A DNA stretch of 64,000 nt from Hyphomicrobiales bacterium (GTDB lineage: Bacteria; Pseudomonadota; Alphaproteobacteria; Rhizobiales; Phreatobacteraceae), in the NCBI GenBank assembly GCA_017304475.1, contig JAFKKV010000024.1, positions 62,001-126,000 of the forward strand. The letters are read 5' to 3'. This document shows positions 8,862-16,992 of the stretch, in pieces; position 1 is the stretch's first letter; each line of letters opens with the position of its first letter. The position numbers were made by a program, and so were the translations under genes. Under the pieces are notes generated by a model, which saw nothing but the letters and a program-made list of their open reading frames with translations, was not told the DNA's origin and made no database searches.

Positions 8862-9247
8862 CGCCTGCCTCCCTTCATTTTGCGGCGCTCGATCAACGGC
8901 AACTCCAGGGTCACGCGGTCATACAGCACCGTGGGCACAACTTTCTGACCTTCGCCGGGGTCCATTCGGACAAGGCCATAGTTCGCCATCGTTTTGAGTG
9001 TTCGAGACAGACTGGACTTGGCTCGCCCAGTAATTCTTGACAGATCCTCCAGCGATCCGGGCGATTGTTCGTCGATAACGCGCAGCAACTCGCGGTTTCC
9101 GCTGGAGAGAATTTGCGCGAAGGATTCGGTGGAGGTGAACCACACCTTCGGATCGTCCGGCGCGGGCTTTTCGTCGCCGCGTGCGATCCGCATGGTGCGA
9201 GCCTTTATTTCTTCATAGTCGGCGATTCCGACCTGCAGCGTCTTCAT
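8858..9247 (-). CDS. HVO_A0114-type winged-helix DNA-binding protein
   Basis: This 129-residue protein has an N-terminal region (TLQVGIADYEEIKARTMRIARG) followed by KVWFTSTESFAQILSSGNRELLRVI. A helix-turn-helix (LEDLSRITGRAKSSLSRTLKTMANYGLVRM, residues about 67-96) and a beta wing follow. This order matches the HVO_A0114/MarR-like family, often found as the antitoxin-like partner of TumE-type genes. No TumE gene is seen here; a damaged tiny frame lies upstream instead. Four-base overlaps link it to both the upstream frame and the recombinase, so it is probably co-translated with the recombinase. It may control it or act as an accessory factor, which is inference. Confidence 0.8.
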   Translation of the reverse strand: MKTLQVGIADYEEIKARTMRIARGDEKPAPDDPKVWFTSTESFAQILSSGNRELLRVIDEQSPGSLEDLSRITGRAKSSLSRTLKTMANYGLVRMDPGEGQKVVPTVLYDRVTLELPLIERRKMKGGRR

Positions 9248-9338
9248 AAAATGTCTCGCTCCTTCAACACCACATCCACCGCCTGCCCGAAGGCGGCTCG
9301 AAGAGCGTGTCGAGGGTCGGGTCGTGATCCTCGCTCAC
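9244..9338 (-). pseudogene. Tiny frameshifted ORF between two overlapping genes
   Basis: A GTG at 9336-9338 overlaps the stop of the upstream 104-aa gene as GTGA. The frame begins SEDHDPTLDTLFE. A second frame ends AAFGQAVDVVLKERDIL with a TGA that overlaps the next gene's ATG. The 95-base span is two bases longer than 31 codons, so one frameshift near 9290-9300 is needed to join the two parts. Both ends have operon-type four-base overlaps, which argues for an originally intact gene of about 31 codons. The function is unknown; it may be a decayed or trimmed partner protein. Confidence 0.4.
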
Positions 9339-9649
9339 GACCTATCGTTAACATCAGATGTTAATGGTGGCAAGTCCGCGTTCGGGGACGTGTTCTCGAT
9401 GGGGCCGAACAGTCGGTCGAGCACATCGCCGAAGTAGCGCTCGAAGATGTCAACCTCGACCTCTGTGACCGGCACACGCTCGGGCCAGTCGTCGTCGACG
9501 CGCCAGGTTCTGGTCGTGTTTCTGGTCGGCGAGTCGCGATGCGCCGCCGGCGCATCACTGTAATAGTCATAGAGATCGTCAGGCAGCGTGCCGGGAACGG
9601 GATGCTGGGGACGGCCTTTATGACGACGGACGCGCGATCGGTTCATCAT
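9335..9649 (-). CDS. Hypothetical acidic protein (104 aa)
   Basis: This 104-residue protein is not recognised. The N-terminus is very basic (MMNRSRVRRHKGRPQHP). The middle is rich in Asp and Tyr (DDLYDYYSD), and a helical acidic segment follows (VTEVEVDIFERYFGDVLDRLFG). It has no signal peptide or membrane segment. It is the first gene of a tightly overlapping group ending in the recombinase, so it may be part of the integration module. The start may be the first or second ATG (9649 or 9646). Confidence 0.6.
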   Translation of the reverse strand: MMNRSRVRRHKGRPQHPVPGTLPDDLYDYYSDAPAAHRDSPTRNTTRTWRVDDDWPERVPVTEVEVDIFERYFGDVLDRLFGPIENTSPNADLPPLTSDVNDRS

Positions 9650-9783
9650 GGCAATATCGCGCGAAGCAAGAATCCAAAGAACAACCCATTTCTACGCCAG
9701 ACACGGAACTCATCGAGTTTCTGAAGAATGCTGCGTTGAGTTTCAAGGCCATTGTCGCGCCAAACTGCAATTAACGTGCAAGA

Positions 9784-9872
9784 TTTTTGTCATCTCTCCT
9801 CGTTTTCGAGGAGAGACATGCAGTCCTAAACTCGCGATTTTCGTTTGTGATTTTCGCGGATTTGATTCTTTG
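9784..9872 (-). repeat. Dispersed hairpin repeat, copy 1
   Basis: Read on the minus strand this copy has the order AATCAAATCC, AAAATCGCGA, then CTCTCCTCG-AAAA-CGAGGAGAG (hairpin at 9794-9815), then CAAAAAT. The same order recurs at 44055-44140 and 45150-45240. The surrounding stretch 9650-10324 contains no gene I can support; it is AT-richer than its surroundings near the repeat and serves as the upstream region of the LysR gene. Confidence 0.6.
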
Positions 9873-10324
9873 GAGCGTGCATGCTGGTGAAGACGGGGCT
9901 GAACAAAGACTGGAGCGGCCGATCGCTAAAGAGCGGACTGAGAACAGTGAAGACAATATCGGTCTTCCATGATCGCAACCGATCGTTCCAGACTGCAGGA
10001 CCGTCTCATCGAACCGTCCCTGCACCGCGCGCTTGCCTTGCTCGTTAGCTCGGCGCCAGCCTGCGCTACCGGTTCTGACGGAGATCACGCCATCGATTTT
10101 ATCCGTTGCTCGGTGACCGTAGCCGCCGGTGTGAGTCCGACAAGAGGTGCTGATGACGCAGCGCAGGCCGTCCACGGCCGCCGGCATCGTCGGATGTCCG
10201 CCGCTGGCGACGCGACGGCTGGTGCTGCCCTGCCTGCTCGACGGGCGCTGGGACGGACCGAACCTTGCCCGCGGCGCCAACGATGCCGACGCCATTGTGA
10301 CCGCACTGCCGCATTGGGAGCACG

Positions 10325-11290
10325 ATGGTGAGGCGTCGCCCCTGCAAGTGGTCGGAGGAAGCCGACGCCCTGCACTGCCGGCAGTGCCGCCTTCTGGGCA
10401 CACGCATCCCGCTCGCCTCGTTGATCCAGGCTGTCGCCGTCGGCGAGCATTTGAACTTCCGGCATGCGGCCACCGCGCTCGGCGTCAGCCAGTCGTCGGT
10501 GAGCGAGCGCATCCGTGCATTGGAAGAGACGCTCGGCGTCCGTCTGTTCGAGCGACGGCATCGTGGCGTCCAGCCGACCGAAGCTGGACGCTTCTTTCTG
10601 GCGCAGGTCGCCGATGGAATAGACCAGCTTGCCTATGCGGTGAAGACAGCCGGGATGATTGGCACCGGCGAACTCGGCCGCGTGCGGCTCGCCGTGCCGA
10701 CGACGATCGCCGCCGGATTCCTGGCCGATCTTCTCCATTGTTACCGTCAGCAGTGGCCGGGCGTTGAACTGGAGCTATTCGACGGACGTGCCAAGGACGC
10801 GATCCTGCGGGTGCGCGAAGGCAGCCTGGACGTTGCATTCGTCGCTGCGATCACCGACGTCCCGGATTGCCACTGCCGGGCGCTTTGGACGGAACCCCTG
10901 TTCATCGCGGTGTCGACACGCGATCTCCGCGCCAGCGGCGACGCGCTGCATTGGTGCGACCTGAAGGATGATTTATTTCTGGTGCGCTACAACGGAACCG
11001 GACCACAGGTGCATGATCATGTCTTGCGCCGCTTTGAAGAACGTGGCCTGCAACCGCGCGTGCAACGCTGCAACGTCGACCGCTGCTTGCTCCTCTCGAT
11101 GGTGGCGGGCGATTACGGAATAACCCTTTGCAGCGAAGCAACAGCGCAAGCCGCCTTTCCTGGCGTCACTTTCTTGCCGCTGCGCGACGAACCGGAGCCG
11201 CTAAGGTTCAGCGCCATTTGGTCGCCGCACAATTCCAGCAAAGCGCTTCGCGGCCTACTGGATCTCGCCCGGAGTCGGGCCACGATCTAG
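10325..11290 (+). CDS. LysR-family transcriptional regulator
   Basis: This 321-residue regulator has a winged HTH (HLNFRHAATALGVSQSSVSERIRALEETLGVRLFER, residues about 42-77) and a periplasmic-binding-like effector domain to the C-terminus. An N-terminal extension of some 28 residues with two Cys-x2-Cys-like cysteines (LHCRQCRLL) precedes the usual LysR start and is unusual. It is one of only two plus-strand genes inside the element and converges on the trb operon, overlapping the DUF2274 stop by four bases. A role in controlling transfer is suggested by position only. The start at 10325 is the best ATG, but an earlier one in another frame was considered. Confidence 0.85.
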   Translation: MVRRRPCKWSEEADALHCRQCRLLGTRIPLASLIQAVAVGEHLNFRHAATALGVSQSSVSERIRALEETLGVRLFERRHRGVQPTEAGRFFLAQVADGIDQLAYAVKTAGMIGTGELGRVRLAVPTTIAAGFLADLLHCYRQQWPGVELELFDGRAKDAILRVREGSLDVAFVAAITDVPDCHCRALWTEPLFIAVSTRDLRASGDALHWCDLKDDLFLVRYNGTGPQVHDHVLRRFEERGLQPRVQRCNVDRCLLLSMVAGDYGITLCSEATAQAAFPGVTFLPLRDEPEPLRFSAIWSPHNSSKALRGLLDLARSRATI

Positions 11291-11508
11291 CGCGAAGCGC
11301 GGCGCGCCTTTGCAAATCCCCGGTCGGACGTGATGAATCGCTCCAGCATCGGCACGATCAGCTTCATGGGGTCTGTGACAGGCTGGCCAGTCTCACGGGC
11401 GAGTGCTTCCGCATAGGCCGTGAGATCCCGATGAAGAGAAGCAGGCAGTTCCACCGCCGCCTTTACAGGTTTCTCATCCACGATCGGCCCAAGCTTCAAT
11501 TTTGCCAT
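11287..11508 (-). CDS. DUF2274 protein, end of trb operon
   Basis: This 73-residue protein matches DUF2274: KLKLGPIVDEKPVKAAVELPASLHRDLTAYAEALA followed by a short helical tail. The N-terminal half has a ribbon-helix-helix flavour (KAAVELPASLHRDLTAYAEA). It is regularly the last gene of trb operons in alphaproteobacterial integrative elements, directly after trbI. Here the gap to trbI is one base. Its role is unknown; DNA binding and feedback control are possible. Confidence 0.85.
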   Translation of the reverse strand: MAKLKLGPIVDEKPVKAAVELPASLHRDLTAYAEALARETGQPVTDPMKLIVPMLERFITSDRGFAKARRASR

Positions 11509-11509
11509 G

Positions 11510-12769
11510 TCAGCCTCCGTAGGATTCGAGAACGAGATCGCGCGTGACGATGACGCGGACCGGGAAGCCCGGCCGGATGGTCAGGGTCGGCGCGATGTTG
11601 AGCTGGCGCTGAACGATCTGCTGACCCGTCTGGTTGATGCTGTCCGAAGCCCCGCGTCGTAGAGCGCGAACGATGTCGCTCTCCTGGCCCGATGAACCGG
11701 CCTGCGCGCCGACGCTCAAGATGGTGGAGAGCGCGGCGGCCTTGAACAGTTCGCCCCAATGATAATCGACACCATCCTCGAGGCCGGCGTATCCCTCGCC
11801 GTCGGCGCCAGGCTGACGCTCCAGAACGATGGAGCGGCCATTGGGGAAGATCAGCCGGTTCCAGACGAGGAGTATGCGCCGCTGACCGAAGCCGACGCCG
11901 CTGTCATATTGACCGATGACGCGCGTGCCCTGGGGCACAAGCAATATCTTGCCCGTCGGACTGTCATAGACGTTTTCCGTCACCTGCGCGGTGATCTGGC
12001 CGGGAAGATCGGAGCGGATGCCGGTGATGAGCGCGGCGGCGATGACGGCGCCGGCCTGCAGGACGTTCTTCGACGCCGGCGCGGCCACCCGATCCGGCGC
12101 GACAGTGCGCTTGTCGGGCGCCTGGTTGAGGAAGGCGAGCTGGCGATCCTGCGCGGATGGCGTCGCTGGCTGCGGCGCGAGGCCGAGGCTGGCGAGATCG
12201 GCCGGCGGCGTGGCGGTCGCGGTGGGCTGTGCCGAGGCCCCAGCACTGGCGGGCCGAGTCTCGGTCGAGGCGAACAACCGTGCGGTCCGCGCCGCCTCCA
12301 GCTCCTGCGCCCGGCGCTGCTCCTCGGGGGTCGGTCCCACCGGGCCTGATGCTGGCGCGCTGATCGGCGGGACTGTAGCGCCATTCTGCGCATTCAGGAT
12401 CGGGCGGCCGAGATCGCCGGGGAGCGGCGGGCCGAGCTTTGGGACGCCGGAATAATCCTTCGGCAAGCCAGCGAGCCCGTCCGGGGTCGAGCGATTGTCG
12501 GTCGAATACAGTTCCTGTCCCTGGCCCTGGTGACGGGTCTGAAGCGCATAGATCAGCGCGCCGCCAACACCGAGGCTGGCAGCGAGACCGAGACCGGCCA
12601 GCACCTTGCGGGACAGGCGGGTCACACGCGGCGGCTCGGCGCGCAGGCGCATCGTCACAGCCGGCTCGCCGGTGAGCGGCCGGGTGTCATCATCGTCGGC
12701 CGGCTGAGGCTGGGGCGTCGAACCCGGCGCCCGACCTTCTTCCTTTTCGGGATCGCGTTCGTCGCTCAC
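11510..12769 (-). CDS. trbI: Conjugal transfer protein TrbI (VirB10-like)
   Basis: This 419-residue component links the inner and outer membranes in the type IV secretion channel. It has a cytoplasmic acidic N-terminus (about 50 residues), one membrane helix at about 58-76 (KVLAGLGLAASLGVGGALIYAL), a Pro/Ala-rich periplasmic linker, and the C-terminal VirB10 beta domain (KILLVPQGTRVIGQYDSGVGFGQRRILLVWNRLIFPNG). A GTG start at 12767-12769 overlaps the trbG stop. It fits the expected length. Confidence 0.95.
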   Translation of the reverse strand: MSDERDPEKEEGRAPGSTPQPQPADDDDTRPLTGEPAVTMRLRAEPPRVTRLSRKVLAGLGLAASLGVGGALIYALQTRHQGQGQELYSTDNRSTPDGLAGLPKDYSGVPKLGPPLPGDLGRPILNAQNGATVPPISAPASGPVGPTPEEQRRAQELEAARTARLFASTETRPASAGASAQPTATATPPADLASLGLAPQPATPSAQDRQLAFLNQAPDKRTVAPDRVAAPASKNVLQAGAVIAAALITGIRSDLPGQITAQVTENVYDSPTGKILLVPQGTRVIGQYDSGVGFGQRRILLVWNRLIFPNGRSIVLERQPGADGEGYAGLEDGVDYHWGELFKAAALSTILSVGAQAGSSGQESDIVRALRRGASDSINQTGQQIVQRQLNIAPTLTIRPGFPVRVIVTRDLVLESYGG

Positions 12770-13833
12770 GATGCCGGCCTCCCGTCGGTGCGGGAGATGC
12801 GGACGCGCTTCTGGTCTTTGCCCGCACCGAACCGCAGCTCGGCGGCGGCGAACAGCCGGTCGACGATCATGTAGTTTCCGCGTACCCGGTAGTTCACCAG
12901 TTCGGATGTGTCGCCCTCCGGCCCGACAACGAACAGCGGTGGCATCTCGCCCTGACCGATGCCGCGCGGAAATTCGATGAACACTTGGCGACCGTCATCG
13001 AAGGCGCGTAGCGGTCGCCATGGCGCACGATCGCCTGTCACTTCGTAGCGGAAATTGACACGGGCGAGATCAATGCCGCCCGACACCGGCTGCGCGGCCT
13101 CCGCCTGCTGGTTCTGGCGGCGCAGCGCGATGAGCTGGTCCTGTGGATATTGCCAGGACACCGACGCCATGTAGGTCGCGGGCGTCGCGCGCAGCTCCAT
13201 GTGATAGGTGCGCCTGTCGGTGTTGATGACGAGATTGGTCATCAGCTCGGCGCGGGTTGGCTTCACGAGGATATGGATCTGCTTGGCGGTGCCCACGCCG
13301 CTCTCGGTGTCGCCGATGATCCAGCGCACGGTGTCGCCGGCGGCGACGGGACCGGAGCCGACGAGCTGCTCGCCGGGCTGAAGCGCGATGTCGGTGATCT
13401 GCCCCGGCGAGGCATAGACCTGATAGAGCGCGCCATCGACGAAGGGATAGACCTGCATCGAGTTGATGAAGCCGTTGCGGACGGGTTGGACGCGTGCGGC
13501 GGCGTTGGCCTGATTGACGCGCGCGGCGGGATCGACCGGCTCCGGCTCGGGCTTCCCGTCCTTGCCGACTGGCTTCAACTGACCGGGCAGCGGGAGCGGT
13601 TTCGGCAACTCTACGACCTGCACGGGTTTCGGCGGATCGGCGGCGATGACGGCGGGCGCGGCATCGTCATAGGAAATTTCGGGCGGTGGCGTATGGGTGG
13701 CGCAGCCGGCGAGCGCCGATGTGCAAAGTAGGAGAAGCGGCAAGCCGGATTTACGGAAACCCGGCATGGCGCGGCTGAGGAAAGCCGGACGCCCCGCACT
13801 CCAGGGGGCGGCTTTGCGGAGTGCTGGTGTCAT
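12766..13833 (-). CDS. trbG: Conjugal transfer protein TrbG (VirB9-like)
   Basis: This 355-residue outer-membrane-associated protein forms the T4SS core complex with TrbI and the lipoprotein TrbK/TrbH type subunits. A hydrophobic segment ends in LLLLCTSALAGCATH near residue 45, a lipobox-like site. The CagX/VirB9 domain follows (PGQITDIALQPGEQLVGSGPVAAGDTVRWIIGD and, later, ITGDRAPWRPLRAFDDGRQVFIEFP-type strands). The ATG at 13833 overlaps the trbF stop by four bases and is preferred to the long open frame upstream. The lipobox after a long N-terminus may mean that the true start is further in. Confidence 0.95.
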   Translation of the reverse strand: MTPALRKAAPWSAGRPAFLSRAMPGFRKSGLPLLLLCTSALAGCATHTPPPEISYDDAAPAVIAADPPKPVQVVELPKPLPLPGQLKPVGKDGKPEPEPVDPAARVNQANAAARVQPVRNGFINSMQVYPFVDGALYQVYASPGQITDIALQPGEQLVGSGPVAAGDTVRWIIGDTESGVGTAKQIHILVKPTRAELMTNLVINTDRRTYHMELRATPATYMASVSWQYPQDQLIALRRQNQQAEAAQPVSGGIDLARVNFRYEVTGDRAPWRPLRAFDDGRQVFIEFPRGIGQGEMPPLFVVGPEGDTSELVNYRVRGNYMIVDRLFAAAELRFGAGKDQKRVRISRTDGRPAS

Positions 13834-14513
13834 TGTCCAAGCTCCTTCGACCAGTTGATGGCGTTGATGTAGATTCCGAGGGGATTCTTCCGCAGCGTGT
13901 CGGCATCGCGCGGGGGCTGCACAACGACGGTGAGGATGGCGGACCAGCGCTCGGTGGAAGCCAGCGAGCCGTCCTGATAGCGGCGCTCGATCCAAGCGAT
14001 GCGGAAGCTCGACGGCGAGGCGCGGATGACCGACGATACCTCGATCGCGATTTGCTGCTTGCCGACCTTGGTGAAGGGGTCGTTGGCGCGCGCATAGTCA
14101 TTGAGCGCCAGCGCGCCGCCCTGGGTCGTGAAGTCGTAGGCGCGCAGCCAGTTCTGCCGCACGATGATGGCGTCGGACGGGATCGAGCGGACCTGCTCGA
14201 TGAAGCGCGCGAGATAGAAGGCGATCTGCGGATCGTTCGGCTGATAGTCGGCGGTCGCCGGCGCGACGGCCTGCGCCTGGCCGAGCCGATCGACCTGCAC
14301 CACCCAGGGCACAATCGAGCCATTGGCGGACTGCCAGACCAGCGCCGCCGAAAGACCGGCCGCGAGTACCAATGAGCCGAAGGCCATGTAGCGCCAGTTG
14401 CGAGCCTGGACGCGGGCTGAGCCGATCCGGTCGTCCCAGACCTGCGCGGCGCGCTGATAAGGCGTCTCGGGCTGAGGGGATTTGCCGTAGTGGGTGGATG
14501 GTCGTTTGAACAT
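13830..14513 (-). CDS. trbF: Conjugal transfer protein TrbF (VirB8-like)
   Basis: This 227-residue inner-membrane protein has a short cytoplasmic N-terminus (MFKRPSTHYGKSPQPETPYQ), one membrane helix at about 42-60 (YMAFGSLVLAAGLSAALVW), and a periplasmic NTF2-like VirB8 domain. It nucleates T4SS assembly and contacts TrbG/TrbI. The start at 14513 is the ATG at the conserved N-terminus, although the frame stays open far upstream inside trbL because of GC bias. Four-base overlap with trbG. Confidence 0.95.
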   Translation of the reverse strand: MFKRPSTHYGKSPQPETPYQRAAQVWDDRIGSARVQARNWRYMAFGSLVLAAGLSAALVWQSANGSIVPWVVQVDRLGQAQAVAPATADYQPNDPQIAFYLARFIEQVRSIPSDAIIVRQNWLRAYDFTTQGGALALNDYARANDPFTKVGKQQIAIEVSSVIRASPSSFRIAWIERRYQDGSLASTERWSAILTVVVQPPRDADTLRKNPLGIYINAINWSKELGQ

Positions 14514-14515
14514 TG

Positions 14516-15871
14516 TCAGTCGCTTTCGGAGAGGTTGACGGAGGAGCCGCCGCCATGGCTGTCGCCGCTGCGCACGGCGTGGGCGGCCGCGGAGGCGCCG
14601 TGGGACATTTGCTGGGAGCGTTTCATGCGCTTCGCCCAGGCTGGCGGGCCGTCGCTGGTGGAAGATGCGGCTCCCGGAGATGCGGTCTCTGCAGCGGTTG
14701 CCGTCGTTGCCCCGGGTGCGCCCGTGGCGATCTCCGTCGCGGCCTGGCCACCGGCCTGATAGCTCTGCTTCAGGCTGTCGGCGGCGCGGCCGGCCGCGCG
14801 CTTCAACGGTGAGACGGCCGCCCTCGCGCCGGTGCTCGCAACATTGCCCAGGCCAGAGGCGACGCCCGATGCGCCCGATTGTCCGGCCGCGCCGAGGCTG
14901 TAGGCGGTGGAGGCGCCGCCCGCGAGGGCTGCGCCTCCACGAGCCGCGGCGGCAGCACCGCCAGCTAGCGCAGCGCCACCCGAGGCGACTGCGCCGGCGG
15001 CGGCCGCACCTGCGGCGACCATGCCGCCGGCGGCAAGACCAGTGCCAATGGCCGCGCCGGCGCCGAGCTGCGGACCACCCGAAATCAGGCCGTTGGCGAT
15101 GCCGGGGCCGAAAATGCCGAGACCGAGCAGCGAAAGCGCGGCGAGCACGATCGCCATGGCGTCGTCGATTGATGGCGTGTTGCCTCCGAACCCGGAGGTA
15201 AATTCGGAAAAGAGCGTCGATCCGATGCCGATGATGACAGCGAGCACCAGCACCTTGATGCCGGAGGAGATGACGTTGCCCAGCACGCGCTCGGCCATGA
15301 AGGCGGATTTGCCGAACAGGCCGAAGGGAATGAGGACGAAGCCGGCCAGCGTCGTCAGCTTGAACTCGATCAGGGTGACAAAGAGCTGGATCGCGAGGAT
15401 GAAGAACGCCAGCAGCACCAGCGCCCATGCGAAAAACATGCAGGCGATCTGGATGAAGTTCTCGAAGAACGACCAGTAGCCCATCAGGTTGGAGATGGAG
15501 TCGAGCAGCGGGCGGCCGGCATCGAGGCCGGTCTGTGCCACCTTGCCCGGGCGCATGAGATCGCTGACGGCAAAGCCGGTGCCCGACGCTTTCAGGCCGA
15601 GACCCGCGAAGCTCTCGAAGATGATACGGGCGAGATTGTTCCAGTTGGAGATCAGGTAGGCGAAGACGCCGACGAAGAGGGTCTTCTTGACGAGGCGCGC
15701 CATGATGTCGTCGTCGGCGCCCCACGACCAGAAGAGCGCGGCGAGCGTCACGTCGATGACGATGAGCGTGGTGGCGATGAAGCCCACCTCGCCGCCGAGC
15801 AGCCCGAATCCGCCGTCGATGTAGCGTGTGAAGACCTCGAGGAAATGGTCGATGACGCCGGTGCCGCCCAT
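14516..15871 (-). CDS. trbL: Conjugal transfer protein TrbL (VirB6-like)
   Basis: This 451-residue polytopic inner-membrane channel protein of the T4SS has about six helices in the first 270 residues (FIATTLIVIDVTLAALFWSW, FFAWALVLLAFFILAIQLFVTLIEF, and others). A long low-complexity tail rich in Ala and Gly then repeats motifs such as GGAALAGG and AAAARGG, with charged residues only at the very end. The start at 15871 is one base before the trbK stop (15873). Tail length is typically variable in the family. Confidence 0.93.
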   Translation of the reverse strand: MGGTGVIDHFLEVFTRYIDGGFGLLGGEVGFIATTLIVIDVTLAALFWSWGADDDIMARLVKKTLFVGVFAYLISNWNNLARIIFESFAGLGLKASGTGFAVSDLMRPGKVAQTGLDAGRPLLDSISNLMGYWSFFENFIQIACMFFAWALVLLAFFILAIQLFVTLIEFKLTTLAGFVLIPFGLFGKSAFMAERVLGNVISSGIKVLVLAVIIGIGSTLFSEFTSGFGGNTPSIDDAMAIVLAALSLLGLGIFGPGIANGLISGGPQLGAGAAIGTGLAAGGMVAAGAAAAGAVASGGAALAGGAAAAARGGAALAGGASTAYSLGAAGQSGASGVASGLGNVASTGARAAVSPLKRAAGRAADSLKQSYQAGGQAATEIATGAPGATTATAAETASPGAASSTSDGPPAWAKRMKRSQQMSHGASAAAHAVRSGDSHGGGSSVNLSESD

Positions 15872-15872
15872 G

Positions 15873-16220
15873 TCAGCGGATCTCCGGCCGGGCGGGATCA
15901 GCCAGATCCGCCGGCGCACTCCGAAACAACGTCGTCGGCGCAACCGGTGTCGGTAAGGATGTCTGGGCTGGTTGCCCGAGGAAGCGGCGACGGTTCTCGG
16001 CCCATGCTTTCAGGCAGCCGGGATCGCTCGTGCCAGCCTCGCCGATCTCGGAACAGCGAAGCAATTCGGCGGCGAGAGGATCTTGTGCGGCGACGGGACG
16101 GCCCTGCGTCGCGAGGGCGTCCGGCGAAACGTCCTTGCGGTTCATCTCGATCGCGGTCGCCGTGATGGCGACCGCGACGAAGACGATGGCGCCGACGCGC
16201 GCGAGGGTCTTGCCGTCCAT
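15873..16220 (-). CDS. Entry-exclusion-type protein TrbK-alt
   Basis: This 115-residue protein has an N-terminal hydrophobic helix (LARVGAIVFVAVAITATAIEM) and a periplasmic part with two cysteines (LLRCSEIGEAGTSDPGCLKAWAENRRRFLG). The length, the cysteine pair and the position between trbJ and trbL match the alternative TrbK family, proposed to prevent a donor from receiving a second copy. It lacks the lipobox of classical TrbK. The ATG at 16220 (MDGKTLARV) is chosen over an upstream start. Confidence 0.85.
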   Translation of the reverse strand: MDGKTLARVGAIVFVAVAITATAIEMNRKDVSPDALATQGRPVAAQDPLAAELLRCSEIGEAGTSDPGCLKAWAENRRRFLGQPAQTSLPTPVAPTTLFRSAPADLADPARPEIR

Positions 16221-16230
16221 CACGCCAGCC

Positions 16231-16992
16231 TCAGTTGCCGCTGCTCGGGAACATGCGCGCATTGCCGGGCTGGTAGCCTGAGCCCGGCGTCAGGAAGCGT
16301 CGGCGTTGCTCGCGACCCTGTTCGGCAGCGGTGGCCTGCTCGGCCGACTGCAATGCCTGTGCCCGACCGTTGGCCGCGACGACGGCAGTGAGATCGGCGA
16401 GCTGCTGGGCCTGAAGCGCGAGAAGCTGGTTGCCGGCCTGCGTCGCCTGAAGCGCGCCGGTTGCGCCCTGGCTCTGGCCGACCAGCGCCGACATCTGGGC
16501 GCGGTTGGTGTCGATGTTGCCGACGACGCCGGCCTGCACGCGCATGGCATCCTGCAGGCCGCCGACCGTGTTCTGCCAGCGCGAGCGAGCATCGGTGATG
16601 AGCTGCTGATCCGTCGCCGACATCGAGACGTTGCCGTATTTCTGCTGGAACGCCCGGTCGATCTGCTGGACGTCATAGGCGATGTTCTGGGCCTGCTGGA
16701 GGAGCTGTTGCGTCCGCTGAACCGACTGCTGAAGCTGTTGGAGCGATGAGTACGGCAGGCTCGCAAGGTTGCGCGCCTGGTTGATCAGCATCTGCGCTTC
16801 GTTCTGAAGTGAGGTGATCTGGTTGGTGATCTGCTGGAGCGATCGCGCTGCCGTCAGCACATTTTGTGCATAGTTCGAGGGATCGAACACGATGATCGCG
16901 TGAGCTGGCGTCGCCAGCATCGGCGTGAGCGCGACGGGAGCGATCAGCAGCGCGGCAGCGAACCGCGCTGCGCGGGAATTGCGCAGTTTCAT
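16231..16992 (-). CDS. trbJ: Conjugal transfer protein TrbJ (VirB5-like)
   Basis: This 253-residue exported protein has a Sec signal peptide (RFAAALLIAPVALTPMLATPAHA, cleavage after about residue 32). A long helical region rich in Gln follows (SLQQLQQSVQRTQQLLQQAQNIAYDVQQIDRAFQQKYG, about 85-120), matching the VirB5/TrbJ minor pilin family. It is thought to sit at the pilus tip and aid recipient contact. It overlaps the trbE stop by four bases. Confidence 0.93.
   Translation of the reverse strand: MKLRNSRAARFAAALLIAPVALTPMLATPAHAIIVFDPSNYAQNVLTAARSLQQITNQITSLQNEAQMLINQARNLASLPYSSLQQLQQSVQRTQQLLQQAQNIAYDVQQIDRAFQQKYGNVSMSATDQQLITDARSRWQNTVGGLQDAMRVQAGVVGNIDTNRAQMSALVGQSQGATGALQATQAGNQLLALQAQQLADLTAVVAANGRAQALQSAEQATAAEQGREQRRRFLTPGSGYQPGNARMFPSSGN

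Noticed and set aside
10147-10767. Plus-strand frame upstream of and overlapping the LysR gene
   Set aside because: The first 60 residues look moderately protein-like, but the rest overlaps LysR and is a shadow; there is no family match and no ribosome-binding site that favours it.
13830-15725. A 631-codon open frame spanning trbF and most of trbL
   Set aside because: Only the last 227 codons are trbF; the rest overlaps trbL in another frame and is Arg/Gly-rich without family similarity. The real start is the ATG at 14513.
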